The position numbers and the translations under genes are program-made. 64,000 nt of DNA, from assembly GCF_024298845.1 (NCBI RefSeq), contig NZ_CP101156.1, positions 434,001 to 498,000 on the forward strand. Direction: 5' to 3'. Under the pieces are notes generated by a model. The model was not told where the DNA came from, did no database searches, and saw nothing but the letters and a program-made list of their open reading frames with translations. This stretch comes from Natronosalvus amylolyticus. GTDB taxonomy: Archaea; Halobacteriota; Halobacteria; Halobacteriales; Natrialbaceae. Of the stretch, positions 26,669 through 36,239 are shown piece by piece; position 1 is the first letter of the stretch; each line of letters opens with the position of its first letter.

Positions 26669-27510
26669 CAGCCGAACTTGCCGGTGATGTAGTCTTCGAC
26701 GCGGTCGTCTTCGGGGTCTTCGAACACCGAGGCGGTGTCGTCGAACTCGACGAGGTTTCCGCCGGTGAGGAACACGGCCGTCTTATCGGAGATTCGTGCC
26801 GCCTGTTGCATATTGTGTGTGACGATGACGACCGTATACTCTTCGACCAGTTCGTCGATCAGATCCTCGATTTTCGAGGCCGCCACGGGGTCGAGTGCTG
26901 ATGTCGGCTCGTCCATCAGAATGACTTCCGGATCGGGGGCGATGGCACGGGCGATACAGAGTCGCTGTTGTTGCCCTCCGGAGAGGTCGAGGCCGCTCGA
27001 GTCGAGTTGGTCTTTCACTTCGTCCCAGAGGGCTGCCCCGCGGAGGGCCCGTTCGACGTCGTCGTCGGTCGCAGACTTGCCCTGTACCTCGAGCCCGTAG
27101 GTAACGTTGTCGCGAATGCTCTTTGGGAAGGGGTTCGGTTTCTGGAACACCTGGCCGATTTTGCGACGTAGCGCGACGGGGTCGACGTCCTCGTCGTAGA
27201 CGTTCTTGCCCCGGAACGTGAGTTCGCCCTTGACTCGACAGACGTCGATCATATCGTTCATGCGGTTGATACACCGCAAGAACGTCGATTTACCACAGCC
27301 TGAGGGGCCGATGATGGCCGTAACTTTGTGTTCCGGGATTTCGATGTCCACAGATCGGAGCGCCTGGTCCTCGCCGTAAAAGACGTCGAGGTCTCGAGCC
27401 TCGAGGACAGTCTGGTCTGGCTGTTCTCGCCGCGTCGACTCGGTGTGTTGTATGTCGGTCGTTATCAGTTGGTCGTCCGCTTGTTGTGTCTCGGTCTCTT
27501 GTGTTGGCAT
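26668..27510 (-). CDS. pstB: Phosphate ABC transporter ATP-binding protein
   Basis: A 280-residue ABC ATPase. Walker A is GPSGCGKST (68-76), the signature is [15 protein letters not shown] (175-189) and Walker B is [13 protein letters not shown] (196-208). An N-terminal stretch of about 35 residues before the domain is Gln/Thr-rich. It drives phosphate import through PstC and PstA at the membrane. This is the only pstB in the window and could also serve the second pst set at 56.6-59.5 kb. Confidence 0.96.
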   Translation of the reverse strand: MPTQETETQQADDQLITTDIQHTESTRREQPDQTVLEARDLDVFYGEDQALRSVDIEIPEHKVTAIIGPSGCGKSTFLRCINRMNDMIDVCRVKGELTFRGKNVYDEDVDPVALRRKIGQVFQKPNPFPKSIRDNVTYGLEVQGKSATDDDVERALRGAALWDEVKDQLDSSGLDLSGGQQQRLCIARAIAPDPEVILMDEPTSALDPVAASKIEDLIDELVEEYTVVIVTHNMQQAARISDKTAVFLTGGNLVEFDDTASVFEDPEDDRVEDYITGKFG

Positions 27511-27513
27511 GGG

Positions 27514-28431
27514 TTACACCTCCGTCTCGTATCGGTGTCGAATGTAGATCGCGACTCCGTTCATGACGAACAGGAACGAGAGCAAGACGACGATACCCAC
27601 CGCTGCAAGGTGGATAAAGTGCTCACTCGGTTGGGCCGCCCAGTTGTAAATCTGGGTCGGCATCGCACTGAAGCGGTCGGTCGGTCCGCTCGGCGTTCGG
27701 TTGACGAACAGTGCACCGACCATAATCAAGGGGGCCGTTTCGCCGATCGCTCGAGCCAACGCCAGAATCGTTCCCGTCATGATACCAGGAATGGCGGCAG
27801 GGAGAACGACACGCCGGATCGTTTGCCACTTCGTCGCCCCAGTGGCGTACGAGCCGTTTCGAACGCTGTCGGGGACGGCACGCAGTGCCTCCTGGGTGGA
27901 GACGATAATAATCGGCATCACGAGCAATCCAAGTGCAACGGCTCCGGCGATCAGAATCGGACCGATCCCGATTCCGTTGACGACCGCTGCGAGTGCGAGG
28001 AGGCCGTAAACGATCGATGGGACGCCAGCGAGGTTCGCCAGATTCGCTTCGATTAGCCGTGTTATTCGGGTGTCTGGTGCATACTCTTCGAGATAGATCG
28101 CCGAACCCACACCGACGAAGAACGCCAGAATCGCCGTCATGACCATGAGCATTATCGAAGCGATTACGGCACCCTTGAAGCCGGCTCGAGTCTCTTCCTG
28201 TGATCCATCCTGCGTAAAGAACTCGTAGAGACTGATGTTGAACTCGGTCAATCCCGTGTAAAAGTCGGTCACCACGTCGAACAGGAGCAGGGCCAGCATG
28301 ACGACGCCGAACAGTGACGCCGCGATGAGTAGCCAGCGAAAGAGCTCGTTCTTACGGTGTTCCCACGAGAGATCGATATCACTGAACAGGGTGTTGCTAT
28401 CCTCGACGCCAGTTTCTGTCTCCGTGCTCAT
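27514..28431 (-). CDS. pstA: Phosphate ABC transporter permease PstA
   Basis: A 305-residue permease with six hydrophobic helices. The EAA-type loop reads [39 protein letters not shown], the coupling helix that contacts PstB. The start overlaps the pstC stop by 4 bases, and pstB follows three bases after the stop. It forms the membrane channel with PstC. Confidence 0.95.
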   Translation of the reverse strand: MSTETETGVEDSNTLFSDIDLSWEHRKNELFRWLLIAASLFGVVMLALLLFDVVTDFYTGLTEFNISLYEFFTQDGSQEETRAGFKGAVIASIMLMVMTAILAFFVGVGSAIYLEEYAPDTRITRLIEANLANLAGVPSIVYGLLALAAVVNGIGIGPILIAGAVALGLLVMPIIIVSTQEALRAVPDSVRNGSYATGATKWQTIRRVVLPAAIPGIMTGTILALARAIGETAPLIMVGALFVNRTPSGPTDRFSAMPTQIYNWAAQPSEHFIHLAAVGIVVLLSFLFVMNGVAIYIRHRYETEV

Positions 28432-29519
28432 TGATACTCCTCCTGGAACCGTCGTTTGAACGCGTCATTGAGTAGATTCATCACCAGCGTCATGACGAAC
28501 AACACGAGGCCAACTGCGAACAGCGACTGATACTCGACGGTACCGACCGCACTGGTACCTCGGGCCATCGAAACCATGTACGCGGTCATCGTCATGATCT
28601 CATCGAACGGATTCGTCGTGATGTTCGCGTTGAACCCTGCCGCGAGGGTAACAGCCATCGTCTCACCGATCGCTCGAGAGACGGCCAAAATGTACGAGGC
28701 AAACACTCCCGATATCGATGCCGGTAGAACGATTCGCGTCGACACGTTGAACTTCGTCGCGCCGAGCGCATAGGCACCGTTTCGCAGGTCGTCCGGGACC
28801 GCACTCATCGCATCTTCGGAAATCGACGAAACCATCGGAATCGTCATGATGCCGACGACGAGGATTCCCGAAAGCAGGCTGTACCGACCCACGTTGATAC
28901 CGATCATCGAAGTAGCTACCGAGGTCAACGAATCCCCCATCGTCCCCGGCAGCGCCGATCCCACTTGCAAGAGCCCGTTGCCGAGGGGGTCGAGGACGTA
29001 CGCCGCCAACCCGCTGAGCAACACCGGGTTGATGAAGGCGATGGCGAAATACCCATACACGATGGTCGGGATTCCGGCCAGAATCTCGAGCGTGGGTTTG
29101 AGCTTCGATCGGATACCTGGGGATGCGTACTCGGAGAGATAGATGGCCGTCGCGGTTCCGATCGGAATTGCGACGAACGCTGCTCCAACCGTAATCGCCA
29201 GGGTCCCGAACACGATAGGGAGGATGCCGTGTGCCGGGCGTGCGTGATCTGGTGCCCAGCGCTGTCCGGTGAAAAACTCCGTGAACGTGACCGTTTGCTC
29301 GAAACTCGCGCCCCGTATCATTTCGGTGAACTTTGCCCCAAAGAAGTAACTCGCAGCGTTGTCGAGCAAGACGAAAAAGATCGCGAGCGTCGTCAGGACG
29401 GTGATGGCGGCACAGCCGAACAGGATGCGTCGAGCACGCCTGTTCGCCGCGTTATCACCGGCTGCAGCGCCGCCTCCGGTTATCTCGGCACCGGTTTGTG
29501 TCGGTGTTTCAGTACCCAT
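28428..29519 (-). CDS. pstC: Phosphate ABC transporter permease PstC
   Basis: A 363-residue permease. A soluble N-terminus of about 35 residues is followed by membrane helices, and the EAA loop reads [33 protein letters not shown]. The segment FTGQRWAPDHARPAHGILPI between helices is typical of PstC. It lies 20 bases after pstS and overlaps pstA, consistent with one transcript. Confidence 0.95.
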   Translation of the reverse strand: MGTETPTQTGAEITGGGAAAGDNAANRRARRILFGCAAITVLTTLAIFFVLLDNAASYFFGAKFTEMIRGASFEQTVTFTEFFTGQRWAPDHARPAHGILPIVFGTLAITVGAAFVAIPIGTATAIYLSEYASPGIRSKLKPTLEILAGIPTIVYGYFAIAFINPVLLSGLAAYVLDPLGNGLLQVGSALPGTMGDSLTSVATSMIGINVGRYSLLSGILVVGIMTIPMVSSISEDAMSAVPDDLRNGAYALGATKFNVSTRIVLPASISGVFASYILAVSRAIGETMAVTLAAGFNANITTNPFDEIMTMTAYMVSMARGTSAVGTVEYQSLFAVGLVLFVMTLVMNLLNDAFKRRFQEEYQ

Positions 29520-29539
29520 TTACCTATTGCCTCGAGGTG

Positions 29540-30640
29540 TTATTCGCGCTCGACGGTCAGGTCGTCAATCGAAGCGCCCACTTCCTCGAGCCACTCGTCG
29601 ATCTTGTCGTTGTTTTCCTCGGTCGCCGCGTCGGGTGCCGCATAAAAGCCCTGGTCGCGAGCGTAGTCCTGTGCACCGTTGGTGTAGAACTGGGCAAACG
29701 AACCGATCAGGTCGGTTCGTTCCTCGAGGCTCGCAATGTTGAAGAACGCGAACAGAGGTCGGGCAAGCGGCGAGTAAAGCCCGTCCTCGATGTTTTGCTC
29801 CGTTGGGAGGTAGAACCCTCCGTCGGCATCGCTCTCGACCGGGACGGCCTCGATCGGCTGGTCGTCTTCGATCTCGCGCAGATAGCCAAGGCCTCCCCAG
29901 CCGAATCCGTCCACGTTGTCGGCAACGGCTCCCATAATCTCGTTCGTCTGGCTGGTCGCCGAGTAATCGTCCCGGATCAGTCCTCGTTCACCGATGACGT
30001 TCTCGGTGAAGTAGTCGAACGTTCCTGACGCACTGTCACGTGCGTGGAGCGCGATCTCCCTGTCGGGCCACTCAGGTCGAATGTCACTCCACGTCTGCAC
30101 GTCGGATTCGAACTCCCAAACCCGTTTGAGTTCGTCGAGCGTGATTTCCTCGACCCAGTCGTTCTCTGAATTCTTGACGACCGCAAGCCCGTCCAGACCG
30201 ACCTCGAGGAAGCCATAGTTGACGTCGTTTTCGCTACAGAGGTCCACCTCGTCATCGGTGATCATCCGACTCGCACTTTGCACGTCCGAGTTCTGTCTGC
30301 AGAACTCCTGAAAACCAGCACCCGTTCCTTCCGGTGCGACGTCGACGAGCGTGTCCGGATACGCCTCTTCGAAGTTTTCTCCCGCCCAGGCCGTGATCGG
30401 TGCGACAGTATTGCTCCCCGAGGCATCGATGGTTCCGGACAGTCCGGCGGAACCGTTTCCGCCGTTTCCGCTATTGCCACCGTTCCCGCCGTTTCCGCCA
30501 TTTCCGTCCCCACCATTCCCTTCGTCATCTCCACCGAGACAACCTGCGAGGCCAACAACGCCGGCGCCCGCTGCACCCAACAGGACGTGGCGTCTAGTCG
30601 CCGTACTGGTACCCGATGCCGATGATGGTTGTTCCGTCAT
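29540..30640 (-). CDS. pstS: Phosphate-binding lipoprotein PstS
   Basis: A 366-residue substrate-binding protein. The twin-arginine signal (RRHVLLGAAGAGVVG) ends in the lipobox LAGC, with Cys34 the likely lipid anchor. A Gly/Asn-rich linker follows, then the phosphate-binding fold with IDASGSNTVAPI and HARDSASGTFDYFTENV. It captures phosphate outside the cell and delivers it to PstCAB. ATG 30640 lies 25-31 bases downstream of TATTTAT (30665-30671), so it is leaderless. Codon choice in the linker is a Gly/Asn microsatellite. Confidence 0.95.
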   Translation of the reverse strand: MTEQPSSASGTSTATRRHVLLGAAGAGVVGLAGCLGGDDEGNGGDGNGGNGGNGGNSGNGGNGSAGLSGTIDASGSNTVAPITAWAGENFEEAYPDTLVDVAPEGTGAGFQEFCRQNSDVQSASRMITDDEVDLCSENDVNYGFLEVGLDGLAVVKNSENDWVEEITLDELKRVWEFESDVQTWSDIRPEWPDREIALHARDSASGTFDYFTENVIGERGLIRDDYSATSQTNEIMGAVADNVDGFGWGGLGYLREIEDDQPIEAVPVESDADGGFYLPTEQNIEDGLYSPLARPLFAFFNIASLEERTDLIGSFAQFYTNGAQDYARDQGFYAAPDAATEENNDKIDEWLEEVGASIDDLTVERE

Positions 30641-30664
30641 CAAGTGGGCGTTCCCGAGAAACGG

Positions 30665-30732
30665 ATAAATAGGATGCTATGAACTCTCTATGGTCGGTCA
30701 CAGGGCTCTATACCGATCTTTTTTCTATATAG
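30665..30732 (-). promoter_or_regulatory. pst operon 1 promoter with a candidate phosphate-control site
   Basis: The TATA box is TATTTAT (30665-30671). Further upstream the minus strand carries CTATATAG (30725-30732), a poly-A run and GATCGGTATAG. Similar GATCG-CTATA and CTATATAG elements occur at the second pst promoter and the AbrB-PhoU promoter. Confidence 0.45.
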
Positions 30733-30960
30733 GTCTGTGTAGCCACTCGAGGTACACCAACTGGTTACCGATGAGATACTCGAGACGACAATGACCATTT
30801 CGTGATCCCATCACGTACACACTGGAACCGCTCCACCCACGGCCAACCAGTACGGGGAGAGCGAGCAAGATTCCATGCCGATAGGCTCGAGGCCTGTTGG
30901 GGTCGTGCCAGCAGCTATAGATATAGCTTGCGTACTAACAGAGCGATACAAACAGCGGCG

Positions 30961-31089
30961 TTACTCGGAGGGGTGTTCGCTTCGTTCGTAGAGGTACACG
31001 GCTTTCCACAGAACGTCTTCGACGTCACCATCATTCGACAGGTCGTTGAGTTTTTGCTCGATCGAGTCCGAGAGCTGGATCGCTGCCAT
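30961..31089 (-). CDS. Very small ribbon-helix-helix-like protein
   Basis: A 42-residue frame with a beta-strand/two-helix pattern, AIQLSDSIEQKLNDL then DVEDVLWKAVYLYERSE. It resembles short antitoxin-like or CopG-like DNA-binding proteins. TTTATTAG on the minus strand (31112-31119) lies 23-30 bases before the ATG, as expected for a leaderless archaeal mRNA. It is six bases downstream of the stop of another small frame (31096-31425). No toxin is recognised next to it. Confidence 0.5.
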   Translation of the reverse strand: MAAIQLSDSIEQKLNDLSNDGDVEDVLWKAVYLYERSEHPSE

Positions 31090-31095
31090 AGCAGA

Positions 31096-31425
31096 TTAAA
31101 CAATGCACTCACTAATAAAGCCACTGTGATTCGTAATCGAGTTAATTCTCTCGAGCCCCGCCGAACGCAGGTGTTTCGCGAGCAAACCAGTGGGTTCCGT
31201 CAATTCCCGTAAGGGTAGCGTCAGAAACGTGATGTCAGGAGCTGGGTTCACGTACCGCCGAGGTGTCTCGATCGGCGCACGGCCGATACGGATACCGGAA
31301 ACAGCGTCTTTCGGACCTCGCAGCAGCCGCTGGTGAATGCGCTCCTGGTCAAACAATACGAAATAGCTGCCCGATCCGGACGAAGCGAGCAAACGGAACT
31401 GTGAGGCATTTTCTACTGATTCCAT
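31096..31425 (-). CDS. Small hypothetical protein
   Basis: A possible 109-residue protein, MESVENASQFRLLASSG onward, without a recognised domain. It has hydrophobic strands (SYFVLFDQERIHQRLL and ITFLTLPLRELTE) that look folded rather than random. The frame continues upstream to 31497. Its stop lies directly before the 42-residue gene, so they could form a pair. There is no clear promoter, and the frame may be fortuitous. Confidence 0.3.
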   Translation of the reverse strand: MESVENASQFRLLASSGSGSYFVLFDQERIHQRLLRGPKDAVSGIRIGRAPIETPRRYVNPAPDITFLTLPLRELTEPTGLLAKHLRSAGLERINSITNHSGFISECIV

Positions 31426-31793
31426 TCGACCGCACGACCGATGCCGTGTCGACTGTCGTGTACAAGCGTGAAGACGTACTCTCCAACCCACAAACACACC
31501 AGATACCCTCTTTATCTGACTCGAGAGTTGTTTTCAGACCGTATATTGTTAAGTGACAATAATTTCACCGTTGCGTTTGCAGCATAGGGTAGGTTTATTA
31601 ATCCTGTTTCGTACACATATGTATATATGCCCTCCAGAATGTACTCCCCGGCGACAGTTCCAGTCACCAATATCCGCACGCAGCGATTACGAAATAAGGT
31701 CACTGATATTACACTACCCACGATAGTGTTACGCTCGGTTCGAGGGACGGGTCAGTAGCACCGAATGAAAAATTCACCAATAATTCCCTACGC
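31426..31793. other. AT-rich intergenic region before the histidine kinase
   Basis: Rich in TATA-like runs (near 31610-31630) and otherwise featureless. It probably holds the promoter for the kinase operon. No gene is seen. Confidence 0.4.
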
Positions 31794-33470
31794 ATGGTAA
31801 TCTGGGTCACATTCGATATAGCCGTTCTGTTGATGGCGTTCGGGATATTTCCTTCACTCTACATTATCTACCTCCTGTACGACGACCGCCGGAAACCCGG
31901 GGTACTCTGGTTCCTCGTTGCGATGGGAATCGGGGGTTCTTGGGCATTTCTTTACACAACCTTCACACTTGTCCGTTCTCCTACAATCACGCTCGCCCTT
32001 GCGAACGTTTTCTGGACACTCGTTGCTGCTGCGGCGGTCGTGATGTTTCTACTCGCATACGAATTTGTCTACAAAACGGTCGCCTCCCGCCGATTAGTTA
32101 CTGGACTGTTTGCGCCAGTCGGTGTGTTCTTTCTATTGACCTGGATCAATCCCGGAAATATTGTCTACTCCGCAGACTATTACGTCGGGGTAGACGGTGT
32201 GTTGTACTTCCCGCAGTTTGGCGGGATACTCCGATTTCTCGTCGTTCAAGCGTACGGATACCTTTTGGTGTTTCTCGCGACCGGAATGTTCGTTGGCGAG
32301 ATACTACGAACGAGTGGGATACAACGGCGACAAACAGTGTATCTGCTCGTAATTACGTTGGCACTGGTCGTCTCTACGATGATCAAAGTGGCAGAGCTGG
32401 TACCGATGTACTATGATCCAACGTCTACCGTGTTCGCTTTCTCGGGTCTGTTGTTCGCATATTCGATCAAGCACCACGGGCTCTTGAGATACGTTTCAAC
32501 CGCCCGCGAAAAGACCTTCGAAGAGGTAGAGGATGTAATACTCGTCATAGGTTCTGACGACGTTATCGTCGATGTCAACCGGGCCGGTCGAACACGGTTC
32601 GGCGAGAATATCATCGGTAACTCCCTTCAAGACTTTCTTCCTGAGTACCGCCGCAGCGACGAACAAGATCCCACTCAAACGATCGAAATCGAATTCGAGG
32701 GGGCCAACCGTTACTACTCGGTCAGTACATCGTCTATTGAATACGGGAGGGGGCTGACGGGATCAATAGTCGTCCTGAGTGACATCACCGGACTAAAAGA
32801 ACAGGAGACCGAGTTACAATTGCTCAAAGCGATATTGATTCGCATCTTGCGCCATAATATGCGGAATGACCTGAATATAATAAATGGGTATGCAGGAGCG
32901 ATGAAAGAAGTGGCCGACGGAGAGGTGGTCGCGATGGCAGATGCGGTCCACGAACGGTCGGCTGCGCTCTTGCAACATGCAGAGAAGGCGCAGTTGTTGG
33001 AACGGGTAATTTCTGACAAGTCGTTAGTTACTGGTTCGTTGAAAGCACCCGTCGAACGCGCCCTCGCCGAATCAGAGACGGACGGTCGGGCCATCGTGCG
33101 GACACAAATCGATGATGTGGTAGTCGAGCACCATCCGGAATTTTACCTCGCCGTCAAGGAACTCATCGACAACGCCATCACACATCATTCTGGCAGTGAC
33201 GAACAGCGTATAGATATCTATTCTGAAACGAATGGTGGCGATGTCTTCCTGATTATAGCGGATCAAGGACCGGGGATTCATCAATCAGAAATCGACGTTC
33301 TCCAGGCCGAGGAGGAGACGTCACTCTATCACGGTTCGGGTGTGGGCCTCTGGCTCGTGAGGTGGGTCGTGGATCGTTCGAACGGAGACCTGCACGCTAC
33401 CTCTTCTGATACCGGGACACGAATAAAAATTCGACTGTCGAAGGGAGAGTCTGCTGTCAAACACAGCTGA
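31794..33470 (+). CDS. Membrane sensor histidine kinase (7TM-HISK, PAS)
   Basis: A 558-residue kinase. Seven membrane helices fill residues 1-225, followed by a PAS domain (about 245-335, DDVIVDVNRAGRTRFGENI) and the phosphoacceptor helix RILRHNMRNDLNIINGYAG with His354. The ATP-binding domain has N-box KELIDNAITHH, G1 DQGPGI and G2 GSGVGLWLV. It senses a membrane or extracellular cue and phosphorylates an unidentified response regulator, since none is adjacent. The UbiA-like gene starts two bases after its stop, so the pair is co-transcribed. Confidence 0.93.
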   Translation: MVIWVTFDIAVLLMAFGIFPSLYIIYLLYDDRRKPGVLWFLVAMGIGGSWAFLYTTFTLVRSPTITLALANVFWTLVAAAAVVMFLLAYEFVYKTVASRRLVTGLFAPVGVFFLLTWINPGNIVYSADYYVGVDGVLYFPQFGGILRFLVVQAYGYLLVFLATGMFVGEILRTSGIQRRQTVYLLVITLALVVSTMIKVAELVPMYYDPTSTVFAFSGLLFAYSIKHHGLLRYVSTAREKTFEEVEDVILVIGSDDVIVDVNRAGRTRFGENIIGNSLQDFLPEYRRSDEQDPTQTIEIEFEGANRYYSVSTSSIEYGRGLTGSIVVLSDITGLKEQETELQLLKAILIRILRHNMRNDLNIINGYAGAMKEVADGEVVAMADAVHERSAALLQHAEKAQLLERVISDKSLVTGSLKAPVERALAESETDGRAIVRTQIDDVVVEHHPEFYLAVKELIDNAITHHSGSDEQRIDIYSETNGGDVFLIIADQGPGIHQSEIDVLQAEEETSLYHGSGVGLWLVRWVVDRSNGDLHATSSDTGTRIKIRLSKGESAVKHS

Positions 33471-33472
33471 GA

Positions 33473-34279
33473 ATGTTCGACAGAACCTATCCTAAGCAGA
33501 ACACGTCGGCGAATAGGTACAAAGATCTTGTGTACCTGTTTATCAGCCTAAACCTCTGGCTGTGCGTTACATCGGTGGTGATGGTCGTTGCCACTGCCGT
33601 GGCTCTGTCTGAACCGGTTCAGGGGGTTGGCGGTGGCCTGGTCCTTCCCTCGTTGCTCGTGTACGCGGTATATGTAGAGGATCGACGTCGCATCAGTGAT
33701 GCAGATAGGATCAACGCTCCTCGACGGACGCAGTTGGTCGAGACGTACGATTCGCTGCTCGGTTTGACTGCTATCGGCGCACTGATCGGGTACGAACTCA
33801 TCCTGGTGGCGTTCGTCCTCGAGGCAGGTACGATCGGACTCGAGTACGTCCTTCTCGGTCAAGTACCGCTGATCGTGCTGGCACTATACGCAACGGCCAA
33901 GCGATACGCGACGTTTGACTCTCTCGTCGTCGCTACAGCTTGGTCGTTGTCGATCGTCCTTTCAGTCCTGGTCGCGACCGGCCAACCGATCTCACGAGCG
34001 AGCGTCATCGTGTTTTGTCTGTGGTTTCTCATCGCGTTCGCCGGTGTCGAATCTCGAAATATCGACGATATTCCGGGGGACACTGCACTGGGAAAGCGAA
34101 CGCTGGCGGGTTATCTCGGTCGGAAGAATACCCGTATACTGGTGGTGGGACTCAAAGGGTTCGCCACCGGGCTCTTCTGGTATCGGTTCGGACCAACCGT
34201 TGGTGCGTTAGTCGTGGCTCATCTCCTTTTGTTGTGGTTCTTTCGACAGATCACGCCCAGTGAATCCGGGTCACAATGA
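33473..34279 (+). CDS. UbiA-like prenyltransferase family membrane protein
   Basis: A 268-residue protein of eight or so hydrophobic helices. The two Asp-rich loops of the UbiA family are recognisable: YVEDRRRISDADRINAPRR near residue 65 and SRNIDDIPGDTALGKRTLA near residue 190. They bind Mg and prenyl diphosphate. It would attach an isoprenoid chain to an acceptor, for example in quinone, heme or lipid synthesis. Coupling to a sensor kinase is unusual. The first loop diverges from the NDxxDxxxD consensus, so activity is not certain. Confidence 0.7.
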   Translation: MFDRTYPKQNTSANRYKDLVYLFISLNLWLCVTSVVMVVATAVALSEPVQGVGGGLVLPSLLVYAVYVEDRRRISDADRINAPRRTQLVETYDSLLGLTAIGALIGYELILVAFVLEAGTIGLEYVLLGQVPLIVLALYATAKRYATFDSLVVATAWSLSIVLSVLVATGQPISRASVIVFCLWFLIAFAGVESRNIDDIPGDTALGKRTLAGYLGRKNTRILVVGLKGFATGLFWYRFGPTVGALVVAHLLLLWFFRQITPSESGSQ

Positions 34280-34447
34280 TGTGGTAGTCAATCCAGTGAA
34301 CCCGAGATACGGTTCGCTATCAGCACATAAAGACCTCTGTTGTCGTTATCGGCATTCTGGACTCGAGTATATGATTTTAGAATGCCATGCAGATACTCCA
34401 ACTATTTAACAAATTATATTATGTACTTCCAGCATAACGATAGGGGT

Positions 34448-34975
34448 ATGCGAAACGTAATTACGTCACCGATCGATGCTGAGAGCGAGACAACGACAGG
34501 GACGACTGTTTCTCGGCGCCGCCTCTTGCGAGGTGTGGGTGCAAGCGTCGCTCTCCTCGGTGTCGGTGGCGCAAGTTCGGCTACTGCCCAGCAAGAGGAT
34601 GGTCGATTCAACGACGCACCCGGAAGGGGAGGTCAAGCGGTCGTTCCGGCGAGTGATTTTACCGATGATACGTTCGTCATCACGGAGCGAACGGGGGACA
34701 GTGCCGAAACCATCGACGGTGTCCTGTACAGTTGCAGTCCCGAACAGAGCACCGAACAACAGATATTTCTCGTCGGTTGGCACTTCACGTACGTCGACGA
34801 TGATGAGGTACGAACCCTCTATACGCGTTCTAACAACATCGAAACCGGAAAAGAGTACGACTGGAACGTCGTCAGAGAGTGTGCCGATTCCGGGCAAGAA
34901 ATACCGGCGGGTGAGTTACCACAGGAACCGGTAGATATGGTCCAGGCCGCCTATCGCGCTACTGGAGATCAATAA
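34448..34975 (+). CDS. Tat-exported protein of unknown function
   Basis: A 175-residue precursor. The N-terminus carries a twin-arginine signal (SRRRLLRGVGASVALLGVGGA) with likely cleavage after ATA in SSATAQQ. The mature part is acidic with two cysteines (LYSCSP and RECADSG), perhaps a disulfide. No domain is recognised. ATG 34448 is preceded by TTATATTAT at 34414-34422, giving a leaderless start. It follows the kinase/UbiA pair but has its own promoter. Confidence 0.7.
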   Translation: MRNVITSPIDAESETTTGTTVSRRRLLRGVGASVALLGVGGASSATAQQEDGRFNDAPGRGGQAVVPASDFTDDTFVITERTGDSAETIDGVLYSCSPEQSTEQQIFLVGWHFTYVDDDEVRTLYTRSNNIETGKEYDWNVVRECADSGQEIPAGELPQEPVDMVQAAYRATGDQ

Positions 34976-35515
34976 CACGATCCGGCACCGCCACTGTATT
35001 CACCGGTTCTCTAGGTAACATCGCTCGGGGATCCATCCAGTATCGACCTGTAGGAAGACGGCTACGAGGGTTCAGCCAACTCGTGGCAGACGAGACATCA
35101 CTGGTTGTGGTTCCCTCACTCGAGCGTCGATCTACGATACGTGGGCGACACATTACGGTTATACTCGAGGGCGACACTCGGCATGACTCATTTTGACTGG
35201 TGCCTGCTTCGAGGCCATGTGTAACGCCTTAAGCGTAGTTTCGCCTCACTATATGCTGAATCGTCGAAATGGTCTCCTGGCCGAATTGAGACAAAACAGG
35301 ACATGGAAATCGATGGCCTCGGCACTCTAACAGGAACCACGAAACAGTATCACGACACGGTCTATGCTGCTTTACCGGCGATTTTAAACGAATTTCATGG
35401 CATTTTAGCTCGAGGAGGTTCACACCGGGACCAGCTATGGCGACTGCCCAAGATGACAATCATTCAAAATAGGGATTATTCTCGCCCCGTAGCGGCTTCG
35501 GTTCGCAGGGGCCAG
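34976..35515. other. Long intergenic region with a short dispersed motif
   Basis: No gene is supported. AAATCGATGGCCTCGGCACTC at 35307-35327 recurs with one change each at 36591-36611 and 39179-39199. The remainder has only short frames without halophilic codon or amino-acid bias. Confidence 0.4.
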
Positions 35516-36187
35516 CTACGATTCCACTGCAAACTCGTCGAGGACGGTCTCGTCGTCGGATTTCGGTTTCGCTCTCCAGAGGGGAGTCGGTCGGGGCCAG
35601 AGGTATCGCCACATGAGTCCTGCGGCTACTCCACCGAGCGTCGAAGCGAGCATGAACATGACGGCGTCGAACGGTTGGATCCCCGCGATCCCCGACGTGA
35701 AAATGCGGGCGAGAGCGACCTGGGGGTTCAGAAACGCCGTCGAGGCCGTTCCGATGATTCCCATGCCGACGGTAAAGCCCACCGCGAGACCGATCAAGTC
35801 ACTTTCCTGTCGGATCAGGGAGATGATGACCGACGCGAGTAACACGGTGCCGAGGAACTCGGCCAGCCAGGTAGATGCGGGTCGTTCGACGGCGGAGACG
35901 GCAAACACTTCCCATCCGATCGTGCTGACGAAGGTGAGCCCCGCCAAACCGACGCCGACGAGGCCGCCGATGAACTGCACTGGAATGTACTGCCGTGCGG
36001 TCCTTGCATCTACGTCACCGGTCATCAGCAGCGCGATGGTAACTGCTGGATTCACGTGTGCCCCGCTGATCGGCCCGAGCATCTGCACGACGACGAACAG
36101 CCAGCCGGCCGTCGCCAGCCCGATGAACAACACGCCCATACTCGGGCTCGCCCCTAACATTCCGTCCGCGAGCAGCCCCGACGACAC
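35516..36187 (-). CDS. MIP family channel (aquaporin-like), start unclear
   Basis: A 223-residue product from GTG 36187. Both half-pore motifs are present: SGAHVNPAVT and a modified second box FLNPQVALAR (NPQ instead of NPA). Homologous sequence continues upstream in frame (QKLIAEFFGSATLVFVLV), which would complete the first helix. No ATG, GTG or TTG exists before the in-frame TAG near 36270. Either a rare start codon is used, or the start codon was lost and the gene is crippled. It would pass water or small solutes across the membrane. Confidence 0.7.
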   Translation of the reverse strand: MSSGLLADGMLGASPSMGVLFIGLATAGWLFVVVQMLGPISGAHVNPAVTIALLMTGDVDARTARQYIPVQFIGGLVGVGLAGLTFVSTIGWEVFAVSAVERPASTWLAEFLGTVLLASVIISLIRQESDLIGLAVGFTVGMGIIGTASTAFLNPQVALARIFTSGIAGIQPFDAVMFMLASTLGGVAAGLMWRYLWPRPTPLWRAKPKSDDETVLDEFAVES

Positions 36188-36239
36188 GAGGACGAAAACG
36201 AGGGTCGCGGAGCCGAAAAACTCCGCGATGAGTTTCTGA

